A DNA stretch of 64,000 nucleotides from Chthonomonas calidirosea (GCA_945882415.1 CAMCWC010000014.1:39528-103527); one strand, 5' to 3'; counted from the first letter of the stretch, positions 11,651 through 20,047 are shown. Translations and numbers: made by a program. The notes: a model not told the origin generated them from the letters alone.

Positions 11651-11674
11651 GTCACCAGAGCAAGCTCTGGTGAC
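11651..11674 (-). terminator. Rho-independent terminator for the small lipoprotein
   Basis: A perfect 10-bp stem (GTCACCAGAG with CTCTGGTGAC) around a CAAG loop. On the minus strand it is followed by a T-rich tract (CTATTTTTG), as expected for termination of the small lipoprotein gene at 11696. It also lies just after the stop of the plus-strand lipoprotein and may serve both directions. Confidence 0.75.
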
Positions 11675-11695
11675 CCGGTCGTTGAACCGAAAGGC

Positions 11696-11836
11696 TTATT
11701 CGCCTTCTGGCTTTTCGGCTGGCGTCTTGGTTTCTGCTGGCTTGGTTTCGCCCTCAGCTGCTGGCTGGCTGCAGCCAGCGAGAATGCCACCGATAACGGC
11801 GAATGCGAATGCGAATGCGAAAATCTTCTTGGTCAT
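11696..11836 (-). CDS. Small lipoprotein, 46 residues
   Basis: A very short secreted lipoprotein. MTKKIFAFAFAFAVIGG leads to the lipobox ILAGC (cysteine at residue 22), and the mature tail of only about 25 residues is rich in Pro, Glu, Lys and Thr (EGETKPAETKTPAEKPEGE). Three tandem AF codon pairs form the hydrophobic core. It is supported by a strong Shine-Dalgarno (GAGGAG) before the ATG, a consensus-like promoter (11916-11944) and a terminator (11651-11674), so it is a complete single-gene unit. Function unknown; possibly an abundant entericidin-like envelope lipoprotein. Confidence 0.75.
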   Translation of the reverse strand: MTKKIFAFAFAFAVIGGILAGCSQPAAEGETKPAETKTPAEKPEGE

Positions 11837-11915
11837 AACTAATCTCCTCTTGCTTGATTCAGCCTAGGACTTCGTTTGCGAACATTCGAACCTAACCAGA
11901 CTGGATTGCACCGAG

Positions 11916-11944
11916 ATTATAGACAAGAATTCCGATATCCGCAA
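11916..11944 (-). promoter_or_regulatory. Sigma-70-like promoter of the small lipoprotein
   Basis: On the minus strand there is TTGCGG (11939-11944), a 17-bp spacer and a perfect TATAAT (11916-11921). It lies about 80 bp before the lipoprotein ATG, leaving a leader of roughly 70 nt. Confidence 0.6.
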
Positions 11945-12040
11945 CGGTGAGTGAAATTTCTCTGCCATATGTCCCGCTTTTTCTGGGTAACTTACGGTTT
12001 CGATGGGCGGGCAGCACATCCCTACAAACCTAATTCCGAG

Positions 12041-12061
12041 CGAAAACGGCCGCCGTTTTCG
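12041..12061. repeat. Perfect inverted repeat in the argD-argF leader
   Basis: CGAAAACGG, a 3-nt centre, then CCGTTTTCG. It is about 110 bp before the argD-argF ATG and is not followed by a T-run. It could be an operator or a leader hairpin; nothing else in the sequence decides between them. Confidence 0.4.
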
Positions 12062-12169
12062 GATGTCTCGTCGGAGCTAGGGGAGCTGGGCTTGCCTTCT
12101 GAACCTTCCTGCCTCCCCGAAATTTCCTTGTCCTTTCATTTCTCCACGCCCGGTCCATCGAGAATCTGA

Positions 12170-14284
12170 ATGCTCAAGTACGACGTCATCAAATCTCTCG
12201 ACGATTCCCATGTGATGGGAACCTACCAACGCCTCCCGGCCCTTTTTGTCCAGGGTGCCGGAGCCAAGCTGTGGGATAACCGAGGCAAGGAATATCTCGA
12301 CCTGCTTTCCGGAATCGCGGTTTGCGCTCTAGGCCACTGCCACCCCGCCATCACCGCCGCGCTCGCTCGACAGTCGCAGCAGCTCATCCACGGCAGCAAT
12401 TACTTGCTCACTGCCCCTCAGGCTCAGCTCGCCCAAAAGCTCTGCCAAATCAGCGGCATGGAGAAGGTCTTCTTCGGCGTTTGCGGCGCGACCGCCAACG
12501 AAGCCGCCCTGAAAATTGCCAAGAAGCACGGTCGCCGAAAGACCGGCGACGAGAGCTACGAAATCATCGCGCTGAACCGCAGTTTCCACGGCCGAACCAT
12601 GGGTGCTCTTTCGGCAACCGGAAACTCCCGCTACCACGAGCCGTTCCTGCCGCTCGTTCCCGGCTTCCGCCACATCGAGCCAGATGATATCGACGCCCTG
12701 CGAGCCGCGTTCTCGGACAGCACCGCTGCCGTCATCCTCGAAACCGTCATGGGCGAGGGTGGAGTGCATGCGCTCTCGACGGAGTTCCTCGCCGAAGCTC
12801 GACGCCTCTGCGACGAGCACAACGCGTTTTTGATCCTGGACGAAGTCCAGTGCGGAATGGGCCGCACGGGCCGCTGGTTCGCGTTTCAGCACACCGATGT
12901 CGTTCCGGACATCCTCGTTCTCGCAAAGGGCCTCGGCGGCGGTATCCCGATCGGTGCCGCGCTGGCTCGCGGACTCGCCGCGACGATGCTTGTTCCTGGC
13001 GATCATGGCAGCACCTTTGGCGGAAACCCGCTGGCTTGCGCGACCTCGCTTGCCGTCATCGACACGATCGAGCACCAGGGCTTGCTTGAGCACACGGAAC
13101 GGATTGGGAATCAACTCGCTTCGGGCCTAAAACAGCTCGACGGCGTCACAAAGGTCGAGGGCCTCGGACTCATGCTCGGTGCCAAGCTCCGTACGCCCGT
13201 TGCAAAGGAGATCGTTGCCAAGTGCTTTGAGAACGGCCTGATCATCAACGCCACCGACCTCAGCACGCTCCGCCTCGTTCCGCCGCTCATCCTCACCGAC
13301 GAGGAAGCGCGCCGTGCGCTGGACATCATCGCCGACGCGATGGAAACCGCGCGCCCCGTCCTTACACCGCTCGCCGTTCGAACCGAATCCAAGCCAGCGT
13401 TCCACGATGTCCTTTCCATCGACGACCTGACGAACGATCAGCTAGAAGAGGTCCTGTCCCTCGCCGCAGCGCAGAAGCACCGCCGCAAAGTGGCTCCGGC
13501 ACCGATTCAACGCGTCGAGAACCGAACCGTCGCCATGGTCTTCGAAAAGCCCAGCTTGCGAACCCGCGTCAGTTTCGAGAGCGCCGTTTCCGAGCTTGGC
13601 GGGCACCCCGTCTATCTCAGCCGAAACGACATTGGCATGGGATCTCGCGAGTCGGTCAAGGACGTCGCGAGCAACCTCTCGCAGTGGTGCTCGCTCATCA
13701 TCGCCCGCCTCTACTGGCACCGCCAGTTGGTCGAGCTATCGGATGTTTCGGACGTTCCGGTCGTGAACGCTCTCACCGAGTGGGAGCACCCTTGCCAAGC
13801 CCTCGCCGACATGCAGACCGTGCGCGAAAGCTTCGGCGACGAGCGAGTAAAGATCACCTATGTCGGAGACGGGAACAACGTCGCCCGGTCGCTTGCCAAG
13901 CTGGCCACCCGACTCGGATATCCGTTCACCGTCGCCGGCCCCGCAAACTTCCAACTTGAGCCGATGGAAGGCCTGACCCAGACCGCCAACATCGAAGAAG
14001 GCGTGAAAGACGCCAGCGTGATCTACACGGATGTCTGGATCTCGATGGGCGACGAGCACGAGCAGGAGCACCGCATGAAGGTCTTTGCGGCCTACCAGGT
14101 CAACGAGGACGTTATGGAAATGGCGAACTCGGAAGCGATCTTCCTGCACTGTCTCCCTGCGCGCCGAGGCTACGAGGTGACCGACGGTGTCATCGACGGC
14201 CACCAAAGCCGAGTCGTCCCCCAAGCCGAAAACCGCTTCCACGCCCAGAAGGCCCTCCTGGCCAAAATGATGGGCCTCGCTTAG
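12170..14284 (+). CDS. argD-argF: Fused acetylornithine aminotransferase-ornithine carbamoyltransferase (ArgD-ArgF)
   Basis: One 704-residue reading frame holds two complete arginine-pathway enzymes. Residues about 1-395 are a class-III PLP aminotransferase: GSNYLLTAPQAQLA, SFHGRTMGALSATGN, ILDEVQCGMGRTG, PLP lysine K253 in LAKGLGGGIPIG. After a roughly 12-residue linker, residues about 410-704 form a carbamoyltransferase. It has the carbamoyl-phosphate motif SLRTR (462-466), HPCQALAD (540-547), DVWISMGDE and HCLPARRG (660-667). The DVWxSMG loop favours ornithine over N-acetylornithine as acceptor. ArgJ, which works between these steps, is encoded 5 kb downstream. There is no stop, frameshift or internal start evidence at the junction. 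The stop overlaps that of the convergent nuclease gene by 4 bp. Confidence 0.93.
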   Translation: MLKYDVIKSLDDSHVMGTYQRLPALFVQGAGAKLWDNRGKEYLDLLSGIAVCALGHCHPAITAALARQSQQLIHGSNYLLTAPQAQLAQKLCQISGMEKVFFGVCGATANEAALKIAKKHGRRKTGDESYEIIALNRSFHGRTMGALSATGNSRYHEPFLPLVPGFRHIEPDDIDALRAAFSDSTAAVILETVMGEGGVHALSTEFLAEARRLCDEHNAFLILDEVQCGMGRTGRWFAFQHTDVVPDILVLAKGLGGGIPIGAALARGLAATMLVPGDHGSTFGGNPLACATSLAVIDTIEHQGLLEHTERIGNQLASGLKQLDGVTKVEGLGLMLGAKLRTPVAKEIVAKCFENGLIINATDLSTLRLVPPLILTDEEARRALDIIADAMETARPVLTPLAVRTESKPAFHDVLSIDDLTNDQLEEVLSLAAAQKHRRKVAPAPIQRVENRTVAMVFEKPSLRTRVSFESAVSELGGHPVYLSRNDIGMGSRESVKDVASNLSQWCSLIIARLYWHRQLVELSDVSDVPVVNALTEWEHPCQALADMQTVRESFGDERVKITYVGDGNNVARSLAKLATRLGYPFTVAGPANFQLEPMEGLTQTANIEEGVKDASVIYTDVWISMGDEHEQEHRMKVFAAYQVNEDVMEMANSEAIFLHCLPARRGYEVTDGVIDGHQSRVVPQAENRFHAQKALLAKMMGLA

Positions 14285-15603
14285 CGAACCGAAGCGGTGT
14301 AAGGCAAGCTCACCGTGAGCTGGTCCGGGTCGTTACTGGTAACGGTAACCGTCCCGGACTTTGTTCCGGCACTCGTCGCCGTGTAAGAAATCTGATACCG
14401 AATCGGCTTGCCCCGAGCGAATAGGATTCGGCGTCCGCCATCCCGTACGACTCCTGAAGGCACCGTCACGTTGTGGGTTAGCGCCGCGATGCCGTTTGGA
14501 CCCCACAGTACGCGATCGCCGTCATCATAAACGTCTAGCGGAACCGAGACGGTTTCGCCGACCACCATCTTTCCAAAGTCGATGCTGGTCTCGGAGAGAC
14601 GCATCTTCGCGGGAGCCTTGATGTCGAGAAAAACCGGAAGGTGGCCGTTTGCCGGCGTGGCATCCACGAGCGCCTGAGCGATCACGCTTCCAACCATCGA
14701 GTTACCAGTGATTGTCATCGGCACGTTGTAGCTCGACCCATCGTTGCCCCAGCATCGGTACGAGTGGTTCGGGTCATTCCACGTGGTCGTGCTGTAAACG
14801 AGGTTCTGGACGCCAATGTAATCCATTCCCACGCCGTCCACGAGGTCGGGCGAAAGCAGAATCTGGTCGTACCGGCTGTCCATCTGCCCTACCGGATCTT
14901 GCGTGTGGATAAAGCGGAACGAATTGTTATTGTCCCAACTCCCGGGGGACGCAATCGGGTCAATGAACGGACCAAAGCTGTTCACGGAGCGAGTCAATGT
15001 TTGATAAGCCGACTGCGACGCATTCTGGATGTTGAGATCGCCCGCAACCATTCGTGATCTCTCCGGCGGTAGTCCACCAGCATTAGAAATGATGTTGTTG
15101 ACTTCAAGTAGCCGCCGACTAAGATCCGTGGACCCGGTTCCAGATTTTAAGTGAACGCTGTAAGCCGAGATCGTCGCCCGCTCGCTGCTGTATCCCTTAA
15201 GCCGAAAGTCGTAGCGCATCGTGTTGCGCGGCTGACCACTCGTGCCAGACGACCCAGCCGCCGCGATGACTTGCCCCAGGAAAGTGACCTTCGAGGTTCG
15301 ATAAAAGAAAGCACTGTCCGTATCTGGACCGTCGATAAAAGTTGCCGCTGCCCAGTCGCCCGGGCTGCCCGGTGCCGTGTTTAGAATCGAAAGGAACGCC
15401 GTGACACCGGCCTGCGAGAGAAATTCTTGACCGATGAAAACGTCTGGCGCGAACTTTCGCCCCTGAAACTCGCCATAAATCGAGGTCTGGAACGCGGACA
15501 CCCGCCCGCTTGAATAGTTGGTAACGTTCCAAGTTCCAACGCGCAATTGCGCCGCGGAAACTGTCGACAAACAAACACAAAGTGCAACGGTTTGGAATTT
15601 CAT
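14281..15603 (-). CDS. Secreted endonuclease/exonuclease/phosphatase-family protein
   Basis: 440 residues with a signal peptide (MKFQTVALCVCLSTVSAAQ). The EEP fold spans about residues 20-310: LRVGTWNVTNYS, IGQEFLSQAG (metal-binding Glu), ISAYSVHLKSG, VAGDLNIQ and DSRYDQILLS. These give the expected Asn, Glu, His and Asp-x-Asn positions of the DNase I-like family. A C-terminal Ig-like (HYDIN/ASPM type) domain follows, with SETSIDFGKMVVGETVSVPL and SGTVTVTSNDPDQLTVSL. It is likely a secreted nuclease or phosphodiesterase; the substrate is not evident. Convergent with argD-argF, stops overlapping by 4 bp. Confidence 0.85.
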   Translation of the reverse strand: MKFQTVALCVCLSTVSAAQLRVGTWNVTNYSSGRVSAFQTSIYGEFQGRKFAPDVFIGQEFLSQAGVTAFLSILNTAPGSPGDWAAATFIDGPDTDSAFFYRTSKVTFLGQVIAAAGSSGTSGQPRNTMRYDFRLKGYSSERATISAYSVHLKSGTGSTDLSRRLLEVNNIISNAGGLPPERSRMVAGDLNIQNASQSAYQTLTRSVNSFGPFIDPIASPGSWDNNNSFRFIHTQDPVGQMDSRYDQILLSPDLVDGVGMDYIGVQNLVYSTTTWNDPNHSYRCWGNDGSSYNVPMTITGNSMVGSVIAQALVDATPANGHLPVFLDIKAPAKMRLSETSIDFGKMVVGETVSVPLDVYDDGDRVLWGPNGIAALTHNVTVPSGVVRDGGRRILFARGKPIRYQISYTATSAGTKSGTVTVTSNDPDQLTVSLPYTASVR

Positions 15604-15710
15604 CTTAAACCGTGTATTATGGTAACTCAGGAGGGGGCCTTTAGGTGGACACGTATCTGTGTGACGAAGTCAATCGGAACATGTCTAGCACACTAAGGTG
15701 TCAAACAAAC

Positions 15711-16514
15711 ATGAGAACGCCACTGCTTGCCTTCGGGCTAATCCTCTGTAGCGTTCCATCGCTCGCTCATTCGCAAGATCAAATCGTGATCGTGAATGAA
15801 GACACCGTTAAGTCGGCTTTCCAGGGCTTCCGAGACTATCCTCAACTGCACCTTCGTATGTCCGGCCAAATGAACCGCGGTCCGGAAATCAGCGCCTTTA
15901 CTGCCGATATCTACTGGCAGAAAGTCGTGGTCGATGGTCGCACCATCGTCAAAGTAGAAGTACTCGAGCAAGCTCAGCAGCCAAACGGTTCCTTCCGCGT
16001 TGTAAACCGAATTTACGGAGACGGCGTCAATATCTACCGATTTGACCCCTTGAGTCGCGAAATTTCCGCAAAGCAGTACGGATCAATCTCGGGAAATCAG
16101 CCACAAAAATACGTTGCCAATGTCCTAGACCTGGTCAACTCCACCCCGCTCGGACACGTTTCCTTCGGCGCGCGGATGATGCAAGACATTCAAGGCGGAG
16201 ATGCCGCGACCTATAGCGGCTGGCTCCCTGGCAACGAACGACTCTCAAACGAATACATGCTGAGCTTTTCGCTCGGCGTGCCAAAGTCTCGCGAGCTCCA
16301 GTTCCGATTCAATCCGAACACTCAGGCCCTGATTGACATCCGGTATCAAGAAACTCGTAACCTCGGAACGATCATTCGAGGCATCACCTGGGGGCTCACG
16401 GTTGACAACGATTTCGTTTCGTACGTGCCGTTCCGCCCGTGGCCAAACAACACCGTTGCCGGTTGGAAAACCGTGCCCTGGTCAACCGTTCGACAAGTCC
16501 GCGACGGATCGTAA
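15711..16514 (+). CDS. Secreted protein of unknown function
   Basis: 267 residues. A signal peptide (MRTPLLAFGLILCSVPSLAHSQ) is followed by a beta-rich protein with FTADIYWQKVVVDGRTIVKV and VNRIYGDGVNIYRFD. The pattern recalls LolA-like or outer-membrane-lipoprotein-sorting folds, but I cannot assign it firmly. The ATG at 15711 is chosen because it starts the signal peptide; upstream in-frame starts add a non-hydrophobic extension. The last 33 bp overlap the convergent gene at 16482. Confidence 0.7.
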   Translation: MRTPLLAFGLILCSVPSLAHSQDQIVIVNEDTVKSAFQGFRDYPQLHLRMSGQMNRGPEISAFTADIYWQKVVVDGRTIVKVEVLEQAQQPNGSFRVVNRIYGDGVNIYRFDPLSREISAKQYGSISGNQPQKYVANVLDLVNSTPLGHVSFGARMMQDIQGGDAATYSGWLPGNERLSNEYMLSFSLGVPKSRELQFRFNPNTQALIDIRYQETRNLGTIIRGITWGLTVDNDFVSYVPFRPWPNNTVAGWKTVPWSTVRQVRDGS

Positions 16515-16913
16515 TCGCTTAAGGCGATTCTCAAACTCTTCCCACACGTCTTCGGTCGGCGGCCCGACCACGAGCATTTCAATGGTCGTGCCGTTTCCGA
16601 GAACGGCAAAGCTGCGCTCCGGCCGGTCCGGCTGAATCAAGTTTCGCCAATCGGCGACTGGCGCCGATACCGTGGTCCGCGCGAAAACCGAAGGTGGGAG
16701 CACGGTGTCCAGCGGTTGAGAAGAATCCAAGAAGAATCGAATGTTGGGTTGATAGCCAGCATCCTCAAAGAGCCGAAGCCACACCCCGAGCTCAGAAATG
16801 CATCGAAGGTCAAATCCGCCGAGCCAGGCGCTACGCGAAATGTCGTCCGGAATCAAGGCAGGACGGGGAATATCGTGGACAACTATCGGCTCGTACGCGT
16901 CTCGCCAGCGCAC
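16482..16913 (-). CDS. Hypothetical cytoplasmic protein
   Basis: 143 residues, no signal or membrane segment, with no family recognised. It contains GGFDLRCISELGVWLRLF and ERSFAVLGNGTTIEMLVVG, consistent with a small alpha/beta domain. The GTG start overlaps the preceding thioredoxin stop by 1 nt (TAGTG), which argues for cotranslation and for the frame being real. The 3' end overlaps a convergent secreted-protein gene by 33 bp. Confidence 0.6.
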   Translation of the reverse strand: MRWRDAYEPIVVHDIPRPALIPDDISRSAWLGGFDLRCISELGVWLRLFEDAGYQPNIRFFLDSSQPLDTVLPPSVFARTTVSAPVADWRNLIQPDRPERSFAVLGNGTTIEMLVVGPPTEDVWEEFENRLKRLRSVADLSNG

Positions 16914-17416
16914 TAGAGCGCGGACTCGACCATCTTTTGCAGCTCGTTCGGCGAAAAGCCCATGACGCTGCCAACGATGTTTCCATCTCGGTTCACAACA
17001 AAAGTCGTCGGGAGCGCGCTGACTTTGTATGCGCTGTACGCGGTTCGGAACGAGTCTCGGTAGAAACCAAAACGGTAGTTGTTGTTCCGAATAAATTCGT
17101 TGATCTTGCCCTCGTCCTCATCCGAGATCGCGACGATTTCAAACCCCTTATCTTTGTACTTCTCGTACATTTCCTGCATGTGAGGGAAGGACTGGCGGCA
17201 CGGCCCGCACCACGTCGCCCAAAAGTCTACGATCACGACCTTGCCCTTGAGGCTGCTAAGGGTCTTCGGTTTACCGTTGATCGCAAGTGAATCCACCTCG
17301 AAGTCAGGTGCGATCGCTCCGGCCGAAATGCCTTCCTCGGCACACCCGGCTAAGAGCGATGCACCGAGGAAAAAGGCAGCGAACTGCACTCCGCGTGAGA
17401 TTCTGATGTTCTTCAT
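16913..17416 (-). CDS. TlpA-like thiol-disulfide oxidoreductase lipoprotein
   Basis: 167 residues. A lipoprotein signal ends in SLLAGC (cysteine about residue 25), then a thioredoxin-fold domain with the redox motif WCGPC inside VDFWATWCGPCRQSFPHM and the cis-proline loop ALPTTFVVNRDG. It is an AhpC/TSA-Redoxin TlpA-like protein, tethered to the envelope and probably reducing periplasmic disulfides, for example in cytochrome c maturation or metal-protein assembly. The gene upstream encodes a Cys-pair secreted protein that is a plausible partner. Confidence 0.9.
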   Translation of the reverse strand: MKNIRISRGVQFAAFFLGASLLAGCAEEGISAGAIAPDFEVDSLAINGKPKTLSSLKGKVVIVDFWATWCGPCRQSFPHMQEMYEKYKDKGFEIVAISDEDEGKINEFIRNNNYRFGFYRDSFRTAYSAYKVSALPTTFVVNRDGNIVGSVMGFSPNELQKMVESAL

Positions 17417-17461
17417 GGAAAGACTCCTCCAACCGAGTTAGTTGGCGGAAGCACCTGCTGG

Positions 17462-17824
17462 TTAGAGACTCTTAACGGAAAGACGAGGCTGGACTGGACC
17501 AACTTTCGCGCCCTTGGCGATCAATGCGGCGCGGCCCGAACCGGCCATTTCCTGGCAGCCAAAGAACTTGTAGCCTTCGCCTGCGACAAAGACCTTGAAT
17601 TTGGCCTGGGTGCCCATTGCCATGCAGCACTTGCTCTCCGCCTTTGCAACTGGCACGGCCTTGGCCATGCAGCAAGCCTGTTTACCTTCGGCCTTCTCGG
17701 TCATTTCCTGAGCCATGGCCAAGAACTCGGCGTCTGGGTTCTTTGCCTTCTGGCAGCAAGCCTTATCATCGGCCATCGCCGCGGCGGCGAGGGAAACGAG
17801 AACGATACCGGCGAACATCTTCAT
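17462..17824 (-). CDS. Secreted Cys-pair protein
   Basis: 120 residues. A signal peptide (MKMFAGIVLVSLAAAAMA) is followed by a mature chain with three vicinal cysteine pairs: KACCQK, KQACCMAK and SKCCMAM. The C-terminal VFVAGEGYKFFGCQEMA recalls a degenerate YHS-type metal-binding domain. Met residues next to the Cys pairs suggest a soft-metal (copper-like) ligand set, but this is inference. It lies 45 bp before the TlpA-like gene on the same strand. The true start is the ATG at 17824; longer frames upstream have no signal peptide and run into argC on the other strand. Confidence 0.75.
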   Translation of the reverse strand: MKMFAGIVLVSLAAAAMADDKACCQKAKNPDAEFLAMAQEMTEKAEGKQACCMAKAVPVAKAESKCCMAMGTQAKFKVFVAGEGYKFFGCQEMAGSGRAALIAKGAKVGPVQPRLSVKSL

Positions 17825-17852
17825 AACATCGTTATTGTGACACGATGATGGA

Positions 17853-18857
17853 ATGATGCCCACCAAAATTCGCATCGGGATTGTCGGCGCAACCGGATAT
17901 ACCGGCGCGGAGCTCGTGCGGCTGCTCAGTAGCCATCCGAACGTGGAGATCGCGGTGGTCACTTCTGGCCGACATGCCGGCGAGCTACTCTCCGCCCACT
18001 GTCCCTGGCTCGATTCCGAGCTTGTCCTTTCAAGTTTCGATCCGGCCAACCTCGACGTCGATACGGTTTTCCTCTGCCAAGAAAGTGGTTTCGCCCTCCA
18101 CCACGCGGCCGAGTTGGCGCAGCGAATGCGCGTGATCGACCTATCTGCCGACTTCCGATTGAAAGATGCCGATGCCTTCCGCGCCGCATACGGCCTTGAA
18201 CCGGCCACGCTTCCGGAAGGAATTCGTACGGTTTACGGATTGCCCGAGATCACCGATCATGCCCGCATCCGCGAAGCGCACATCATCGCGAACGCGGGTT
18301 GCCATGTCGCGGCAAGCACCCTTGCGCTTAACCCATTCGCCAAAGCCGGTCTGGTCAGCGGCACACCGGTCATCGACACCAAAACGGGTGTCTCTGGAGC
18401 AGGAAGGTCACGGGCTGAAACTGCCTATCTCTTCTCCGAACTTGACGGCTCCGTCTCCGCTTATAAGATCACGGGTCACCGGCACATTCCCGAAATTGAA
18501 CAGAACATCGGTATCGCTGTTCGATTCACCCCGCATCTTGTCCCCGTGCCCCGCGGCCTCCACGCCACGATCCAATTCCCATCCACCTGCACTGATCCGA
18601 TTTCGATTTTGGAACTTGCTTACGAAAACGAACCGTTCGTCCGGGTGGTTCACACCCCGCCCCAGACCAAGCATGTCCTCGGCTCTAACCGGTGCGACGT
18701 CTACGCAACCCACGATCCCCACACTGGTTTTGTCATCGCGATTGCTGTTCTTGACAACCTGGTCAAGGGCGCCAGCGGCAATGCGATCCAGAACCTCAAT
18801 CTCGCCTTTGGGCTTCCTGAAACCGCCGGATTGCCGATCCACGGACTATGGCCGTAA
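17853..18857 (+). CDS. argC: N-acetyl-gamma-glutamyl-phosphate reductase
   Basis: Third step of arginine synthesis: NADPH reduction of N-acetylglutamyl phosphate. The 334 residues are the normal length. It has the Rossmann motif GIVGATGYTGAELVRLL, DLSADFRL, VYGLPEI and the catalytic-histidine segment GHRHIPEIEQ. The active-site cysteine is C150 in NAGCHVAAS, whereas the usual motif is NPGCYPTA. The cysteine and histidine are kept but the loop is divergent. It is followed by argJ after 35 bp. ATG at 17853 or 17856 both fit. Confidence 0.93.
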   Translation: MMPTKIRIGIVGATGYTGAELVRLLSSHPNVEIAVVTSGRHAGELLSAHCPWLDSELVLSSFDPANLDVDTVFLCQESGFALHHAAELAQRMRVIDLSADFRLKDADAFRAAYGLEPATLPEGIRTVYGLPEITDHARIREAHIIANAGCHVAASTLALNPFAKAGLVSGTPVIDTKTGVSGAGRSRAETAYLFSELDGSVSAYKITGHRHIPEIEQNIGIAVRFTPHLVPVPRGLHATIQFPSTCTDPISILELAYENEPFVRVVHTPPQTKHVLGSNRCDVYATHDPHTGFVIAIAVLDNLVKGASGNAIQNLNLAFGLPETAGLPIHGLWP

Positions 18858-18892
18858 AGATCGCCGCGAAATTGCGGTAGCTTCCTAAGCTC

Positions 18893-20047
18893 ATGAGTTT
18901 GCTAACGGGACCGAAGGGATTTCAATTTGCGGGGGTGCGTTGCGGGTTAAAGAACAAGCGGAACGACCTCGGCTTGTTGGTGTCCGATGTTCCCGCCCGA
19001 GCAGCCGGAGTCTTCACCCAGAACGTCGTCCGCGCTGCATGCGTGGACCATTCTCGCGCCGTACTCAGCACGGGCACGCTCCGTGCCCTCGTGGTCAATA
19101 GCGGTAACGCCAACTGCTGCACCGGTGAGCAAGGGGCGCGTGACACCGCCCGAATGGCCCAATTGGCCGTTGCTGCGCTGAACTTAGAAGATCAGCCCGT
19201 CGCCGTCGCCTCTACCGGAGTCATCGGCCAGCTTCTCGATATGGCCAAAGTCGAGCGTGGTGTGTTCAGCGCTGCCTCCCAACTCGGCGCGGACGTCCGC
19301 CCGTTCATGGACGCCATTCTCACGACCGACTTGGTCGAAAAGCACGCCTCGGCGACCATCGGCGGAGCCCAAATCCTCGGCGTCGCCAAAGGCTCCGGCA
19401 TGATTGCGCCAAACATGGCGACCATGCTCGCCTTTGTCGTCACGGACGCCGCCATTGGTGACTATGACCTCCAAGGCATGTGGAAGCGCGTCATGGACCG
19501 CTCCTTCAACCGCGTCACCGTCGACAGCGACACCAGCACCAACGACATGGCGCTGCTGCTAGCCAACGGACTCTCGGGCGAAACGCCATCCGAAGCGGAG
19601 TTCGAACGAGCCTTGCTCGAAGTCGCCGACTCCCTCTCTCGCCAAATCGCGCGCGACGGTGAAGGTGCGACCAAGCTCCTCGAGATTCAGGTCACCGGTT
19701 CCGCAAACCCCCGACGGATTGCCGAAAGCATCGCGAACTCGCCGCTGGTCAAAACTGCGATGTTCGGGTGCGATCCTAACTGGGGCCGCATCCTTATGGC
19801 CGCCGGAAAAGCAGAAATTCCGTTTGAAATGGACGGCATCGTCCTGACGCTCAAATCGAACGGCGAAGACCATGTGCTCTTCGAAGCGGGATCACCTGCG
19901 CCCTTTGATCCCAAGAAGGTCTCGAGCGGCCTCAAGTCCGACCACGTGATCGTTGATCTCTACTTGGGACCCGGCGAGTCCGAGACCGTCTACACCTGCG
20001 ACTTTGGCTACGGCTATGTTCGCATTAACGCCGAATATCACACCTAA
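18893..20047 (+). CDS. argJ: Bifunctional ornithine acetyltransferase/N-acetylglutamate synthase
   Basis: ArgJ moves the acetyl group from N-acetylornithine to glutamate, giving ornithine and recycling N-acetylglutamate. The 384 residues fit the family. The autocleavage site is the Ala-Thr bond in MIAPNMATMLAF, which creates the beta-chain N-terminal threonine nucleophile. Other motifs are LVVNSGNANCCTGEQG, VASTGVIGQ and the tail YGYVRINAEYHT. It sits directly after argC and is followed 1 bp later by a CBM9-like gene. With the ArgD-ArgF fusion it supports a cyclic acetyl pathway. Confidence 0.95.
   Translation: MSLLTGPKGFQFAGVRCGLKNKRNDLGLLVSDVPARAAGVFTQNVVRAACVDHSRAVLSTGTLRALVVNSGNANCCTGEQGARDTARMAQLAVAALNLEDQPVAVASTGVIGQLLDMAKVERGVFSAASQLGADVRPFMDAILTTDLVEKHASATIGGAQILGVAKGSGMIAPNMATMLAFVVTDAAIGDYDLQGMWKRVMDRSFNRVTVDSDTSTNDMALLLANGLSGETPSEAEFERALLEVADSLSRQIARDGEGATKLLEIQVTGSANPRRIAESIANSPLVKTAMFGCDPNWGRILMAAGKAEIPFEMDGIVLTLKSNGEDHVLFEAGSPAPFDPKKVSSGLKSDHVIVDLYLGPGESETVYTCDFGYGYVRINAEYHT

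Larger units (their letters stand above)
11837..12169. other. Intergenic region between divergent lipoprotein and argD-argF
   Basis: A 333-bp gap without a convincing gene. It holds the lipoprotein promoter at its left and a perfect GC-rich inverted repeat (12041-12061) in the argD-argF leader. I see no clear riboswitch. A short plus-strand reading frame here (11951-12169) has no ribosome site and no protein-like pattern. Confidence 0.5.

Noticed and set aside
11951..12169. 72-codon plus-strand frame just before argD-argF
   Set aside because: No ribosome site, includes the palindrome at 12041, and has no protein-like pattern; more likely leader sequence.
17825..18208. Upstream extension of the Cys-pair protein
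   Set aside because: It would run through argC in antisense and hide the signal peptide that begins at 17824.
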